The translations under genes were made by a program, and so were the position numbers. From a virus: DNA of 64,000 nucleotides. The notes below the pieces were generated by a model. The model was not told the DNA's origin. It saw nothing but the letters and a program-made list of their open reading frames with translations, and made no database searches. Positions 1-6,741 of this stretch are shown here, piece by piece (the stretch's first letter is position 1; each line of letters starts with the position of its first letter). The DNA lies in the IMG/VR virus record IMGVR_UViG_3300009093_000003, positions 1 to 64,000 of that record, one strand, 5' to 3'.

Positions 1-2
1 AC

Positions 3-413
3 AGGGGTGCTGCATCTGCGACAGGTTACAGGGGTGCTGCATCTGCGACAGGTGACAGTGGTGCTGCATCTGCGACAGGTGACAGTGGTGCTGCATCTGC
101 GACAGGTGACAGTGGTGCTGCATCTGCGACAGGTTACAGTGGTGCTGCATCTGCGACAGGTGACAGTGGTGCTGCATCTGCGACAGGTTACAGGGGTGCT
201 GCATCTGCGACAGGTAAACACGGGATTGCTATCGCAAACGGCATTGAGGGGAAAGCAAAAGCATCGAAAGGGAATTACATTGTTATTGCTGAATGGGAAT
301 ATAAAGATGAATGGAGCCGGAAAGATGTAAAATGCTTTTTGGTGGATGGAGAAAAAATTAAAGCCGATACCTATTACATGCTTGTTAATGGTGAGGCCAA
401 AGAGACAGCATAG
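3..413 (+). CDS. DUF7666-like repeat protein, 5'-truncated by window edge
   Basis: The reading frame is open at the left edge and ends at TAG 411-413, so the N-terminus is missing. The first 70 residues are copies of a nine-residue unit (GAASATGDS, with D/Y and S/R variants), followed by a unique C-terminal domain with the features GIEGKAKASKGNYIVIAEW, VDGEKIKADTYYMLVNGE. From memory, this pairing of GAASATG repeats with a short 'VDGkkIKADTfYmLkNGe' tail is typical of DUF7666 proteins, which are common in phages and mobile elements and have no known function. The glycine/alanine-rich repeats suggest a beta-solenoid-like stack, which is inference. The alternative frame through the same repeats (MLHLRQV...) is rejected because it lacks the conserved tail. 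Confidence 0.75.
   Translation, partial: RGAASATGYRGAASATGDSGAASATGDSGAASATGDSGAASATGYSGAASATGDSGAASATGYRGAASATGKHGIAIANGIEGKAKASKGNYIVIAEWEYKDEWSRKDVKCFLVDGEKIKADTYYMLVNGEAKETA
6..215 (+). repeat. 27-bp in-frame tandem repeat (7 full units plus 21-nt partial)
   Basis: Units start at 6, 33, 60, 87, 114, 141, 168 and 195 (last one partial). They are nearly identical and differ mainly at the codons for residue 8 (GAC or TAC) and residue 9 (AGT or AGG). The array is wholly inside the coding frame and may extend left beyond the window. Confidence 0.95.
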
Positions 414-444
414 TTTTTCAAACGTTTCTATGCGGTACGCTACG

Positions 445-460
445 GGGGCTTAATTGCCCC
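445..460 (+). terminator. Weak hairpin after the DUF7666-like gene
   Basis: GGGGC, a six-base loop and GCCCC followed by only three T. It could be a weak terminator or a processing hairpin; the T tract is too short to be sure. The rest of 414-559 holds only an AAGGAGG-like site near 507 leading into a five-codon TTG frame, with no supported gene. Confidence 0.3.
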
Positions 461-559
461 TTTGGCGGTGGAAGCCCATCGGGACAATAATTATTAACAA
501 CTAAAAAGGAGGTAACTTTGAACATAGGCATTTAAATTTTGACAAAAAAAATCAATCTT

Positions 560-597
560 CGGCAACCCATCGCTATAAAACAGCATGGGCATTGCCG
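560..597 (+). other. Hairpin upstream of gene at 616
   Basis: CGGCAA-CCCAT at 560-570 can pair with ATGGG-(CA bulge)-TTGCCG at 585-597, giving an 11-bp stem with a 14-nt loop in the presumed leader of the next gene. It overlaps a possible TTG start at 592, which is one reason for preferring the ATG at 616. It has no T tract, so it does not look like a terminator on this strand. Confidence 0.4.
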
Positions 598-615
598 GTT
601 AAAAGGGTATCAATA

Positions 616-813
616 ATGAACGAAAACATCACCGCTGCATCATTTGCAGCAAAAGATCATTGGGCTTGCGCACTGGTGGAGAGGGCCGGGGAACTATGCG
701 ATTTGTGCATCGAGGCACATGACATGGTAAAGGCCTATAAATACAGTGCCATTGTTATAAGGCTTATAAAGTACAGAACCAATTTGCTGACCAGGTATTC
801 GGCTGCGTTATGA
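616..813 (+). CDS. Hypothetical protein, 65 aa
   Basis: Small protein rich in Ala and Cys with a basic C-terminal half (KYSAIVIRLIKYRTNLLTRY). I do not recognise a family. An upstream TTG at 592 would add eight residues but lies inside a hairpin, so ATG 616 is chosen. The stop overlaps the start of the next gene (ATGA at 810-813), so the two are probably co-translated as part of the plus-strand early run. Confidence 0.6.
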   Translation: MNENITAASFAAKDHWACALVERAGELCDLCIEAHDMVKAYKYSAIVIRLIKYRTNLLTRYSAAL

Positions 814-1073
814 AAGAAATCTCAAAAGATTATTTTGAAAAACTTAGAACATCTGCCTATTTATTCAACCAAGATGCAATAGACGCCGTTAAACAAAAGA
901 TTGATAATGACGATAATTTGGATTGGGAAGAAAAGGATTATTTACGTGACTGTCACCGTGAATTATACCAAATGATTGAATTAATAAATCACGTTCCCAC
1001 AAAAAAAGAGATTATAGAATGTGTGGATGAAACAATAAACTATTATCTTCCTCCAAGCAGGCAGAGGAAATAG
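810..1073 (+). CDS. Hypothetical protein, 87 aa
   Basis: Acidic, probably all-helical protein (many D, E, K, L). It starts within the stop codon of the preceding gene (ATGA). No motif recognised. Its place between an unknown gene and a YopX-like gene gives no functional hint beyond membership of the early accessory run. Confidence 0.65.
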   Translation: MKEISKDYFEKLRTSAYLFNQDAIDAVKQKIDNDDNLDWEEKDYLRDCHRELYQMIELINHVPTKKEIIECVDETINYYLPPSRQRK

Positions 1074-1101
1074 AATAATGTATTAACTGGGTTGAAAAAT
1101 T

Positions 1102-1497
1102 ATGAGAGAAATAAAGTTTAGACAGCCAATATTTGACGGCAACGGGGACTTTAAAAAGTTCCATTACTGGGGGCTTATTGGAGATGAGTTTATTAGTCTA
1201 TATTCAATGCGCTATCCAAATCAAGAATTTACCGGCCTACAGGATAAAAACAGCAATGATGTTTATGAGGGGGATGTTTGCAAGGTAATACATAACGAGG
1301 GTATCTCATGGGAGAAAACATATACCGATATTGGAGTAGTTGAGTTTTCCAGAGCGTCCTTTGGGGTTAAGTGCCTTAGCAAACAAAACAGGCTGGCAAA
1401 AGATGAAAGCAAACGATATTTCTTTTTAAGTTTTCATAAAGACAAATCCTTTGAAGTGATCGGAAATATTTACCAAACCCCGGAATTATTAAAATGA
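1102..1497 (+). CDS. YopX-like protein (copy 1)
   Basis: The N-terminus MREIKFR, the central EFTGLQDKNSNDVYEGDV and the C-terminal FEVIGNIYQTPELL match the pattern of the YopX family (PF09643), small phage proteins of unknown role found in Firmicutes and Bacteroidota phages. Length (131 aa) is usual. A paralogue lies at 10207-10593 and shares the same 5' coding sequence (ATGAGAGAAATAAAGTTTA). Its end overlaps the next gene by four bases. Confidence 0.85.
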   Translation: MREIKFRQPIFDGNGDFKKFHYWGLIGDEFISLYSMRYPNQEFTGLQDKNSNDVYEGDVCKVIHNEGISWEKTYTDIGVVEFSRASFGVKCLSKQNRLAKDESKRYFFLSFHKDKSFEVIGNIYQTPELLK

Positions 1498-1817
1498 AAA
1501 CGCAACTAAAAATCACCCCATCAAAATCGGTAATAACAGGTCGTAATGGCACCGTTGCCGGGCTTATGGCATTGGCTCAATCGATTGAAAGGGGTAAGAA
1601 AAATAGAACCATGAAAATAGAAATCACACGCGGCCAGGTTTATAAAACCAAAATGCTGTCCCGGTTTTCTTCCGAAACAAAAACGTTAAGCCCCATTAAG
1701 ATATTGGCGCACGTTGAGGGATTTGTTATCTTTAAGCGGGACAATGAAAAACAGGCCGTTGAAACCAAGTCGTTTATCTCAACCTATTTGAAAGCTTGTA
1801 AATACAAATTATGTTAG
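1494..1817 (+). CDS. Hypothetical protein, 107 aa
   Basis: Basic protein (many K, R, T) starting in an ATGA overlap with the YopX-like gene. The N-terminal half is Lys/Thr-rich with an Ala/Gly stretch; the C-terminal half looks like a small beta domain. No family recognised. Its end overlaps the next small gene (ATG at 1811). Confidence 0.6.
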   Translation: MKTQLKITPSKSVITGRNGTVAGLMALAQSIERGKKNRTMKIEITRGQVYKTKMLSRFSSETKTLSPIKILAHVEGFVIFKRDNEKQAVETKSFISTYLKACKYKLC

Positions 1818-1969
1818 TCACCGAATTAAAAGCCAAAGTAAAGAAGCGTGGGATCCATTACAACAAATGGTTTCCTGTCTATAAATTTAAAGGAGCAACA
1901 ATTCTGTTGCACTACTTTGATGAAAAACTTGAATTTAAATTATCTGAAATTGAAAGAATTGAAGCTTAA
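1811..1969 (+). CDS. Small hypothetical protein, 52 aa
   Basis: The frame MLVTELKAKVKKRG...IERIEA starts seven bases before the preceding stop and ends at TAA 1967-1969. The composition (alternating charged and hydrophobic residues, K/E-rich) and the chained overlap fit the gene style of this region. It replaces most of the N-terminal extension that the next gene would have if started at its first possible codon, and so decides that gene's start. Confidence 0.65.
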   Translation: MLVTELKAKVKKRGIHYNKWFPVYKFKGATILLHYFDEKLEFKLSEIERIEA

Positions 1970-1976
1970 AAAATTT

Positions 1977-2900
1977 GTGCCTTTTCTAATAGCCAGGAAC
2001 CTAAACATTTTAATGTATGGGGGCGGCGTAAATACGTGGGCATTATTGCTGGAAGCCACAGAACTCGGTATAATATTCGACTTTATATTTTTTTCAGACA
2101 CAGGCGGCGAACGCCTGGCAACATACGCTCATGTAAACTACGCCTCTGCATGGTGCGTGGCACATGGGCAACCACCAATAACTATTTTGCGCAAAAGGGA
2201 TAAGAACAAAAAAATATTGACGCTTTACGATGATGTTATATCAAGAGGCGCATTACCGGCCATTGTTTACGGGTATAAAACATGTTCTCAAAAATTCAAG
2301 AAAGCCCCGGCTGATATATTTTTAAACAACAATAAATTAGTAAAATCTTGCTGGGCAAACGGATTTAAGGTTAACAAGTATATTGGTTTTGATGCTGATG
2401 AGGAACATCGTACACAAGATGATTTTACAGATGAGAAGTATAACAACGTGTATCCGCTTGTTATGTGGAACTGGGGGCGCTTTGAGTGTGTAAAAAAGAT
2501 TTTAGATACTGGCGAACCAATGCCCCCCAAAAGTTCATGTACCTACTGCCCATCAATGAAGCCGTGGGAAATTATAGAATTGTATTTAAGCGATCAGAAA
2601 GCCTTTTATGATGCGGTTGAAATGGAAAGAGTAGCAGCACCGAACTTGAATAATATTGATGGCTTGGGGAGGCATTGGTCATGGTGGGATATTATAGTGG
2701 CTTACCGCTACTTCCGGTTTTTCTTAAAAAATCCATTTGGAAAAAAAATCAATCCGCGTATTAAGAAAATGGTTAAAAGAATCCAACGCAGCAGACCGGA
2801 GAAACTTCGCCCTATGATGCAAAAAAATAAAACAGCCGAAAATCTAATTTGTGACATTTTTAAAACTAATGTTGAGGCTTGCCACAACTGTATGACTTAA
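1977..2900 (+). CDS. PAPS-reductase-like (adenine nucleotide alpha hydrolase fold) protein
   Basis: About 307 aa from a GTG at 1977, eight bases after the small upstream gene; ATG 2013 is the alternative. Near the N-terminus is MYGGGVNTWALLLEA, at the place where PAPS reductases and related ATP pyrophosphatases have the SGGxDS PP-loop. It is followed by FDFIFFSDTGGE, the usual strand with an acidic turn. A CxxC pair (SCTYCPSMKPWE) lies in the C-terminal half, as in many phage PAPS-reductase-family proteins. Known members use ATP to activate or reduce sulfur substrates; the phage homologues have no established role. The altered loop (GGGVNT) makes the exact chemistry uncertain. Confidence 0.75.
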   Translation: MPFLIARNLNILMYGGGVNTWALLLEATELGIIFDFIFFSDTGGERLATYAHVNYASAWCVAHGQPPITILRKRDKNKKILTLYDDVISRGALPAIVYGYKTCSQKFKKAPADIFLNNNKLVKSCWANGFKVNKYIGFDADEEHRTQDDFTDEKYNNVYPLVMWNWGRFECVKKILDTGEPMPPKSSCTYCPSMKPWEIIELYLSDQKAFYDAVEMERVAAPNLNNIDGLGRHWSWWDIIVAYRYFRFFLKNPFGKKINPRIKKMVKRIQRSRPEKLRPMMQKNKTAENLICDIFKTNVEACHNCMT

Positions 2901-2905
2901 AAAAA

Positions 2906-3262
2906 ATGAAATTAACAGTAGTTGAATGCCGCGTAATCCTTTATCCATACATTAACCCAGGCAAGGTTGATAAGCGGTATAAATCTGGATACAGAATAAA
3001 GGCACATGCCCAGGTTAAAACCGAATTGGAGTTTACGCTTCAAGAAAAAACAGGTCGTTACCAATTGCATGAGGTGCTTGAAATAATTGGATATGGGCGG
3101 TATATGGTTGTATACCGCGATGGCGAACTCATAAATACAAAAATGGTAAGGGTATCTGATTTTGGATTTACCACTAAGTTTACAATTCCAAAAGAGGTAG
3201 AAGCAATATCGGTTGGACAAGTAGTTTCAGAATCATCAAGTTATGCAACTCCAAAGCTATGA
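2906..3262 (+). CDS. Hypothetical protein, 118 aa
   Basis: ATG 2906 lies six bases after the preceding stop and is preferred to the overlapping upstream codon at 2879. The protein alternates beta-like segments (YRIKAHAQVKTELEFTLQ, GRYMVVYRDGELI) and ends Ser-rich. No recognised domain. Its stop overlaps the next tiny gene (ATGA). Confidence 0.6.
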   Translation: MKLTVVECRVILYPYINPGKVDKRYKSGYRIKAHAQVKTELEFTLQEKTGRYQLHEVLEIIGYGRYMVVYRDGELINTKMVRVSDFGFTTKFTIPKEVEAISVGQVVSESSSYATPKL

Positions 3263-3348
3263 GAACAGTAATGTACATATTGGCTGCCACCACCCGCGAA
3301 AACGCTGATGAAGCCGTTAAAATAGTTTTTTTAAAAGTTAATAATTGA
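3259..3348 (+). CDS. Tiny hypothetical protein, 29 aa
   Basis: MRTVMYILAATTRENADEAV plus nine more residues, starting in an ATGA overlap. The only support is the coupled start and protein-like composition, so it could be a non-functional frame, but such short coupled genes recur in this genome. Confidence 0.4.
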   Translation: MRTVMYILAATTRENADEAVKIVFLKVNN

Positions 3349-3352
3349 GGTT

Positions 3353-3526
3353 ATGGACAAAATGACTTACATCGCCCTACGCCAGCGTCACCCTATCAAA
3401 CCTATAAAAGGATGGGCGGTTTGGCAATCCGGTAAAATCATTTTTGATAGCAACTTTAAGGGCTTATGTGATTATTTCGTTCAAACCAATGCACTTAAAA
3501 ATACATGCGTTAAACCGATAAGATGA
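3353..3526 (+). CDS. Small hypothetical protein, 57 aa
   Basis: The frame MDKMTYIALRQRHPIKPIKG onward starts five bases after the preceding stop and ends in an ATGA overlap with the next gene at 3523. A motif of the type GWAVWQSGKIIFDS suggests a small beta structure. Family unknown. Confidence 0.55.
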   Translation: MDKMTYIALRQRHPIKPIKGWAVWQSGKIIFDSNFKGLCDYFVQTNALKNTCVKPIR

Positions 3527-3717
3527 AAAAGTTAACTTCAAATCCGCAGTTAAACGCACCTTTAAACTTAGTTGCTGCTCATGCTAAATTAACCGGCCTT
3601 GTGTCGTCAAAAGATATTTTCCTGCAAATGCGGGAAGAAGAAGCCGCCCAGGACAAACAACGGGAACAGCAAAACACTTTCGAGCGGTTAAGCGAAACTC
3701 TTTATTTACAACATTAA
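3523..3717 (+). CDS. Small hypothetical protein, 64 aa
   Basis: Coupled to the previous gene by ATGA. The C-terminal half is strongly helical and charged (MREEEAAQDKQREQQNTFER), possibly a coiled coil. No recognised family. Confidence 0.55.
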   Translation: MKKLTSNPQLNAPLNLVAAHAKLTGLVSSKDIFLQMREEEAAQDKQREQQNTFERLSETLYLQH

Positions 3718-3768
3718 GATAATTAACAATAATTTTTAACAATTAAATCAAAAAGGAGAGAACAGATC

Positions 3769-4488
3769 ATGGCTATAATAAAATATTTTATTATATTTGT
3801 TGTGCGTAGTAATCAATCTTTAAATGACAAATATTTTCACTTAAAATATTTCCGGCCAGTAATGGTACTTCTCTCCATTGGATTGATTTACTACGCACAT
3901 TACTGCGCCGGATTATTTCTCGCTATGGCTATCTATTTAGAAGAAAACTGGTTGCCGGTTAAAGGTTTTGAAGGAATATATGAAGTTAGCGATTGTGGAA
4001 ACGTACGAAGCTTAACACGGTTGTATAAAAGTGATAATTTCAACAAAGTTTTTATTGGAGAACGCTTAACAGATTTTAAACAGCCACGTTTTGGTTATCA
4101 CGTTGTAACCTTATATAAAAAGCCATACAGAAAGTGTACGCGCGTACATCGATTAGTTGCACAGGCATTCATTACCAACCCTTATAACCTACCAGAAGTT
4201 AACCATATTGACGGCGATAAAAGCAATAATTGCCTTGAAAACTTAGAATGGTGCACTTCGTCCGAAAATCATTATCATGCATATGCAACTGGCTTACAAA
4301 TGGCTGTTATGGGTTCAAAACACGGACATGCAAAATTAAGCGAACAGGATGTGTACGAAATAAAAATCTTATTGAAGGTACGTACATACTCTCATAAATT
4401 TATCTCAAATATTTATAATATCAGTAGGCAAGGGATTTCAAATATCCATGCAGGACACACCTGGAAACATATTCAATTACAAAAATAA
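3769..4488 (+). CDS. NUMOD4/HNH homing-type endonuclease
   Basis: From about residue 57 the protein reads ENWLPVKGFEGIYEVS, a NUMOD4 DNA-binding motif, followed by an HNH_3-type core (VHRLVAQAFI, VNHIDGDKSNNCLENLEW, SSENHYHAY) and a C-terminal helix-turn-helix-like tail (ISNIYNISRQGISNI). Such free-standing nucleases cut DNA and spread themselves in phage genomes. The Shine-Dalgarno-like AAAAGGAGAG lies just before ATG 3769, but the domain proper begins at an internal ATG 3925 whose first eight bases repeat those at 3769. The intervening 52 hydrophobic codons contain an inverted repeat and may be an insertion. Confidence 0.85.
   Translation: MAIIKYFIIFVVRSNQSLNDKYFHLKYFRPVMVLLSIGLIYYAHYCAGLFLAMAIYLEENWLPVKGFEGIYEVSDCGNVRSLTRLYKSDNFNKVFIGERLTDFKQPRFGYHVVTLYKKPYRKCTRVHRLVAQAFITNPYNLPEVNHIDGDKSNNCLENLEWCTSSENHYHAYATGLQMAVMGSKHGHAKLSEQDVYEIKILLKVRTYSHKFISNIYNISRQGISNIHAGHTWKHIQLQK
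3801..3899 (+). repeat. Imperfect inverted repeat in the HNH gene leader
   Basis: TGTGCGTAGTAATCAATC at 3801-3818 pairs with 3882-3899 with a single-base bulge. It is centred within the stretch between the two ATGGCTAT copies (3769 and 3925), about 24 bases from each. A separate eight-base complement to the ribosome-binding site GGAGAGAA (3755) exists at 3869-3876, so alternative folds could hide or free that site. Confidence 0.6.
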
Positions 4489-4543
4489 AATCAATTCAAG
4501 CAACGGCAACTTTGCCATTTAAAAATGATTAATTAAAATTTCA

Positions 4544-5125
4544 ATGAGTACACAAACAGACGACTTTCTGCCCCAGGGGTATGAAGTCCCAAAAAGTGAC
4601 AGCAGTTATTTAAAATTAGTAGGCGGGGATAACAAGTTCCGCATTCTTTCAAAACCGATTATCGGTTGGGTTGACTGGAAAGACAAAAAGCCATACCGGT
4701 TCCCGATGGATAAAAAACCGGCAGCGCCGTTCAGCCCCACACAAGATATACGCCATTTTTGGGCGTTTGTAGTGTGGGATTATACCGCCAAAAGAATTTC
4801 CATTTTTGAGTTAACGATAAAAGGCATTCAAAATGCCATTGCCGGGCTACAGGCAAATCCCGACTGGGGATCGCCGTTAAACTATGATATCACCATCAAT
4901 AAAGTCGGGACAACAATGGCAGATACAAAATACACTACTGTGCCGTCCCCCCCAAAGCCCGTTCACGCTAAAATAGCGGAACTGTACGCCGAAACGCCGA
5001 TTAAATTAGAGGCATTGTTTGATGGGAAAGACCCGTTTGATGTCAATAAACCAGCGCCGGACACAAATCATAGTTCGCCGGCTGAAATAACTTCTGCCCC
5101 TGACGGGGATGATTTGCCTTTTTAG
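4544..5125 (+). CDS. Putative phage single-stranded DNA-binding protein
   Basis: 193 aa. The body has a compact beta-rich pattern (SYLKLVGGDNKFRILSKP, RHFWAFVVWDY, RISIFELTIKGI) followed by a low-complexity linker and an acidic C-terminal tip DGDDLPF, which resembles the DDxPF-type tails that SSB and functional analogues use to bind partners. In many phages a protein like this lies just before recombination genes, and here it is followed within 2 kb by a RusA-like resolvase. The SSB role is inferred from the tail and context; no OB-fold signature is certain by eye. Confidence 0.55.
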   Translation: MSTQTDDFLPQGYEVPKSDSSYLKLVGGDNKFRILSKPIIGWVDWKDKKPYRFPMDKKPAAPFSPTQDIRHFWAFVVWDYTAKRISIFELTIKGIQNAIAGLQANPDWGSPLNYDITINKVGTTMADTKYTTVPSPPKPVHAKIAELYAETPIKLEALFDGKDPFDVNKPAPDTNHSSPAEITSAPDGDDLPF

Positions 5126-5189
5126 ACCGGATTAACGATTTAACAAATAAGCATAAACGATTATACTTATTTAACAATAACCAATGAGA

Positions 5190-5360
5190 AAAGTAGAGGG
5201 GTAGAGCGCTCGTGTCTTGAAATAATAGACAATTTAACATAGTACGGGTTCGACAAATAGGATGGCTCAAGATGTAGGTTAGGACGAATGCGATAAACAA
5301 GATTAATAATCGGCTAAATTCTATTAACGTTAGGACTACCATAACCCTCTACTTTTTTTT
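5190..5360 (+). ncRNA. Candidate structured RNA or small inserted element
   Basis: A 250-base gap before the next gene holds a terminal stem: AAGTAGAGGG at 5191-5200 pairs with CCCTCTACTT at 5345-5354, flanked by A and T runs. Inside it GGTAG (5200-5204) can pair with CTACC (5336-5340), and short internal hairpins are possible. The 3' arm runs into eight T. Segments look tRNA-like (GGTAGAGCG, GGGTTCGAC) but do not make a tRNA. The nine bases ACCAATGAG occur both just before it (about 5180) and at the start codon of the next gene (5371), as a target duplication would. Confidence 0.5.
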
Positions 5361-5374
5361 AAATATTTAAACCA

Positions 5375-5698
5375 ATGAGCAGAAAATTAACATTACCCGT
5401 TGTTTCATTTAGGCAAACGCCCGAAGAACCAATTTTTATTTATGCCTTGAATAGCGACAGGCAGCCGGAATTAGGCGAATATGTTGATATGCCCGTATAT
5501 GGCAACTTTGCGCGGGTGCAAAAAGTGATATCTCACTCTCAATTGCACAAAGGACACCCTGTTATAGAAGCCTCATCGAACAAAAAATATGGCTTGCCTC
5601 AATTACCGGCCAAATTTGTAGAAGCGTACAATGATTGCCCTGCGGATAACCCGCGCGTTACCTTGTGGCTTGAAGATGTTAAAACAGTAAACCAATAA
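5375..5698 (+). CDS. Hypothetical protein, 107 aa
   Basis: Predicted small beta-rich protein (LPVVSFRQTPEEPIFIYAL...) with no recognised family. It sits between the SSB-like and RusA-like genes, so it may belong to the replication/recombination group. Its start codon region is duplicated upstream of the structured element at 5190-5360. Confidence 0.6.
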   Translation: MSRKLTLPVVSFRQTPEEPIFIYALNSDRQPELGEYVDMPVYGNFARVQKVISHSQLHKGHPVIEASSNKKYGLPQLPAKFVEAYNDCPADNPRVTLWLEDVKTVNQ

Positions 5699-5703
5699 AA
5701 ATT

Positions 5704-6174
5704 ATGGAAACAGATCAAAAACAGGAAACCGGCTTAGTCCTAACCTCAAATAAGCTTTTAAGCCTCGATAAAGCCTCCCTGACGGAGTTTGCCCAGGCGG
5801 TGACAGATAAATACCTTGACGGCTTTAGTAACCCCGCAGAGGGCAAATTACTGGCTAAAAAGATGGGTGACTTCGCCGAACTGGTAAGCAGCAACCTTTC
5901 CGATGCTGCAGCCAGCGAATTAAAACTGGCTAAGGGCGAAAAAAGGGAATTTATGGGCGCAACGGTTACAGAACAAATGTTAGGGACGCGCTACTCTTTC
6001 AAAGAATGCGGGGATCCCATCTGGAACGAGTTAACCGAAAAGATCAAAAAGCGTGAGGACTTTTTAAAAACAATTAACGGCAGCCAACAGGTGCTGATCG
6101 AGGAAACCGGCGAAGTGGTACAAATATTTGAGCCTGTCAAATCAGGCAAACTTGGTTTGGTATTTAAGTACTAA
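5704..6174 (+). CDS. Hypothetical protein, 156 aa (recombination cluster)
   Basis: Mostly helical, charged protein (SLTEFAQAVTDKYLDGFSNP..., ELTEKIKKREDFLKTI) ending in a short beta segment. I recognise the general type as a conserved partner near SSB/RusA genes in Bacteroidota phages but know no function. It starts five bases after the preceding stop. Confidence 0.6.
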   Translation: METDQKQETGLVLTSNKLLSLDKASLTEFAQAVTDKYLDGFSNPAEGKLLAKKMGDFAELVSSNLSDAAASELKLAKGEKREFMGATVTEQMLGTRYSFKECGDPIWNELTEKIKKREDFLKTINGSQQVLIEETGEVVQIFEPVKSGKLGLVFKY

Positions 6175-6190
6175 TAATGGTTAAGCGAGA

Positions 6191-6385
6191 ATGAGTGATC
6201 TGCATAAAATATTTACAGCATTGATAATTAGATACGGTGGTGCGGAAAAATTACATGCAGATTTGCTATTGGAGTTGGACCGGGAATATAAAGACAGCCC
6301 CCGGCAAGCGCCCCCGATGAAAAAACTAACGCAGTATCAACAACGTAAGCAAAATGCGTTTAAAAAAATACTTCAAAATGGCTAA
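6191..6385 (+). CDS. Small hypothetical protein, 64 aa
   Basis: Helical N-terminal half and basic C-terminus (KKLTQYQQRKQNAFKKIL). Its end overlaps the next small gene at 6378. Function unknown; the basic tail could bind nucleic acid. Confidence 0.5.
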   Translation: MSDLHKIFTALIIRYGGAEKLHADLLLELDREYKDSPRQAPPMKKLTQYQQRKQNAFKKILQNG

Positions 6386-6503
6386 GAAAACATTTTACGA
6401 TAAGGAGTTTCCCAACAAAAAGAAGTCAAATTATTCAGACAAGGAGTTAATTTACTATTTGGAAGTATTACCTATTTTAAGGAAATCAGCAATATTAAAA
6501 TAA
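6378..6503 (+). CDS. Tiny basic hypothetical protein, 41 aa
   Basis: MAKKTFYDKEFPNKKKSNYS and 21 further residues, ending TAA 6501-6503, two bases before the next start. Overlap with the previous gene and the close fit between neighbours support it. Unknown function. Confidence 0.5.
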   Translation: MAKKTFYDKEFPNKKKSNYSDKELIYYLEVLPILRKSAILK

Positions 6504-6505
6504 AG

Positions 6506-6736
6506 ATGAAAGCGCCATTTACAGACGAGCAAGTAAAAAACATCAATGAGTACCAGGTTGCAGGATTTTTTCATCCTTTTACCTGCACCACTGGTAGCCA
6601 TGTTTTAGTAGCCGAAACAGACGGGTTGCATTGTCCTCTATGCCCAACCTTTCATCAGGATTGGGTACACGATGGCATGGCAGATGGCAGTATCGTAGCA
6701 CAGGGTAATAGTTTTAGGGGTAAACTTAAAAAGTAA
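6506..6736 (+). CDS. Small CxxC protein, 76 aa
   Basis: Contains FTCTTGSHVLVAETDGLHCPLCPTFHQDW (given here only as features: one CT, then a CPLC pair and two His), which could be a zinc-binding knuckle. Similar short proteins are frequent in Bacteroidota prophages (general recollection). No function known. Confidence 0.6.
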   Translation: MKAPFTDEQVKNINEYQVAGFFHPFTCTTGSHVLVAETDGLHCPLCPTFHQDWVHDGMADGSIVAQGNSFRGKLKK

Positions 6737-6741
6737 AAGTC

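Noticed and set aside
1-215. CRISPR-like repeat array
   Set aside because: The units are contiguous with no spacers, are a multiple of three long and lie inside a coding frame.
7-330. Plus-strand frame MLHLRQV... through the repeat array
   Set aside because: The frame starting at base 3 carries GAASATG repeats joined to a conserved C-terminal domain; the MLHLRQV frame is a shadow of the same repeats.
5190-5260. tRNA suggested by GGTAGAGCG and GGGTTCGAC
   Set aside because: No cloverleaf with a seven-base anticodon loop and matching acceptor stem can be built; the only long stem encloses 170 bases.
5043-5342. Minus-strand 99-aa frame across the 5190-5360 element
   Set aside because: It overlaps the SSB-like gene and the structured element, begins and ends without neighbours on that strand and has no recognisable features.
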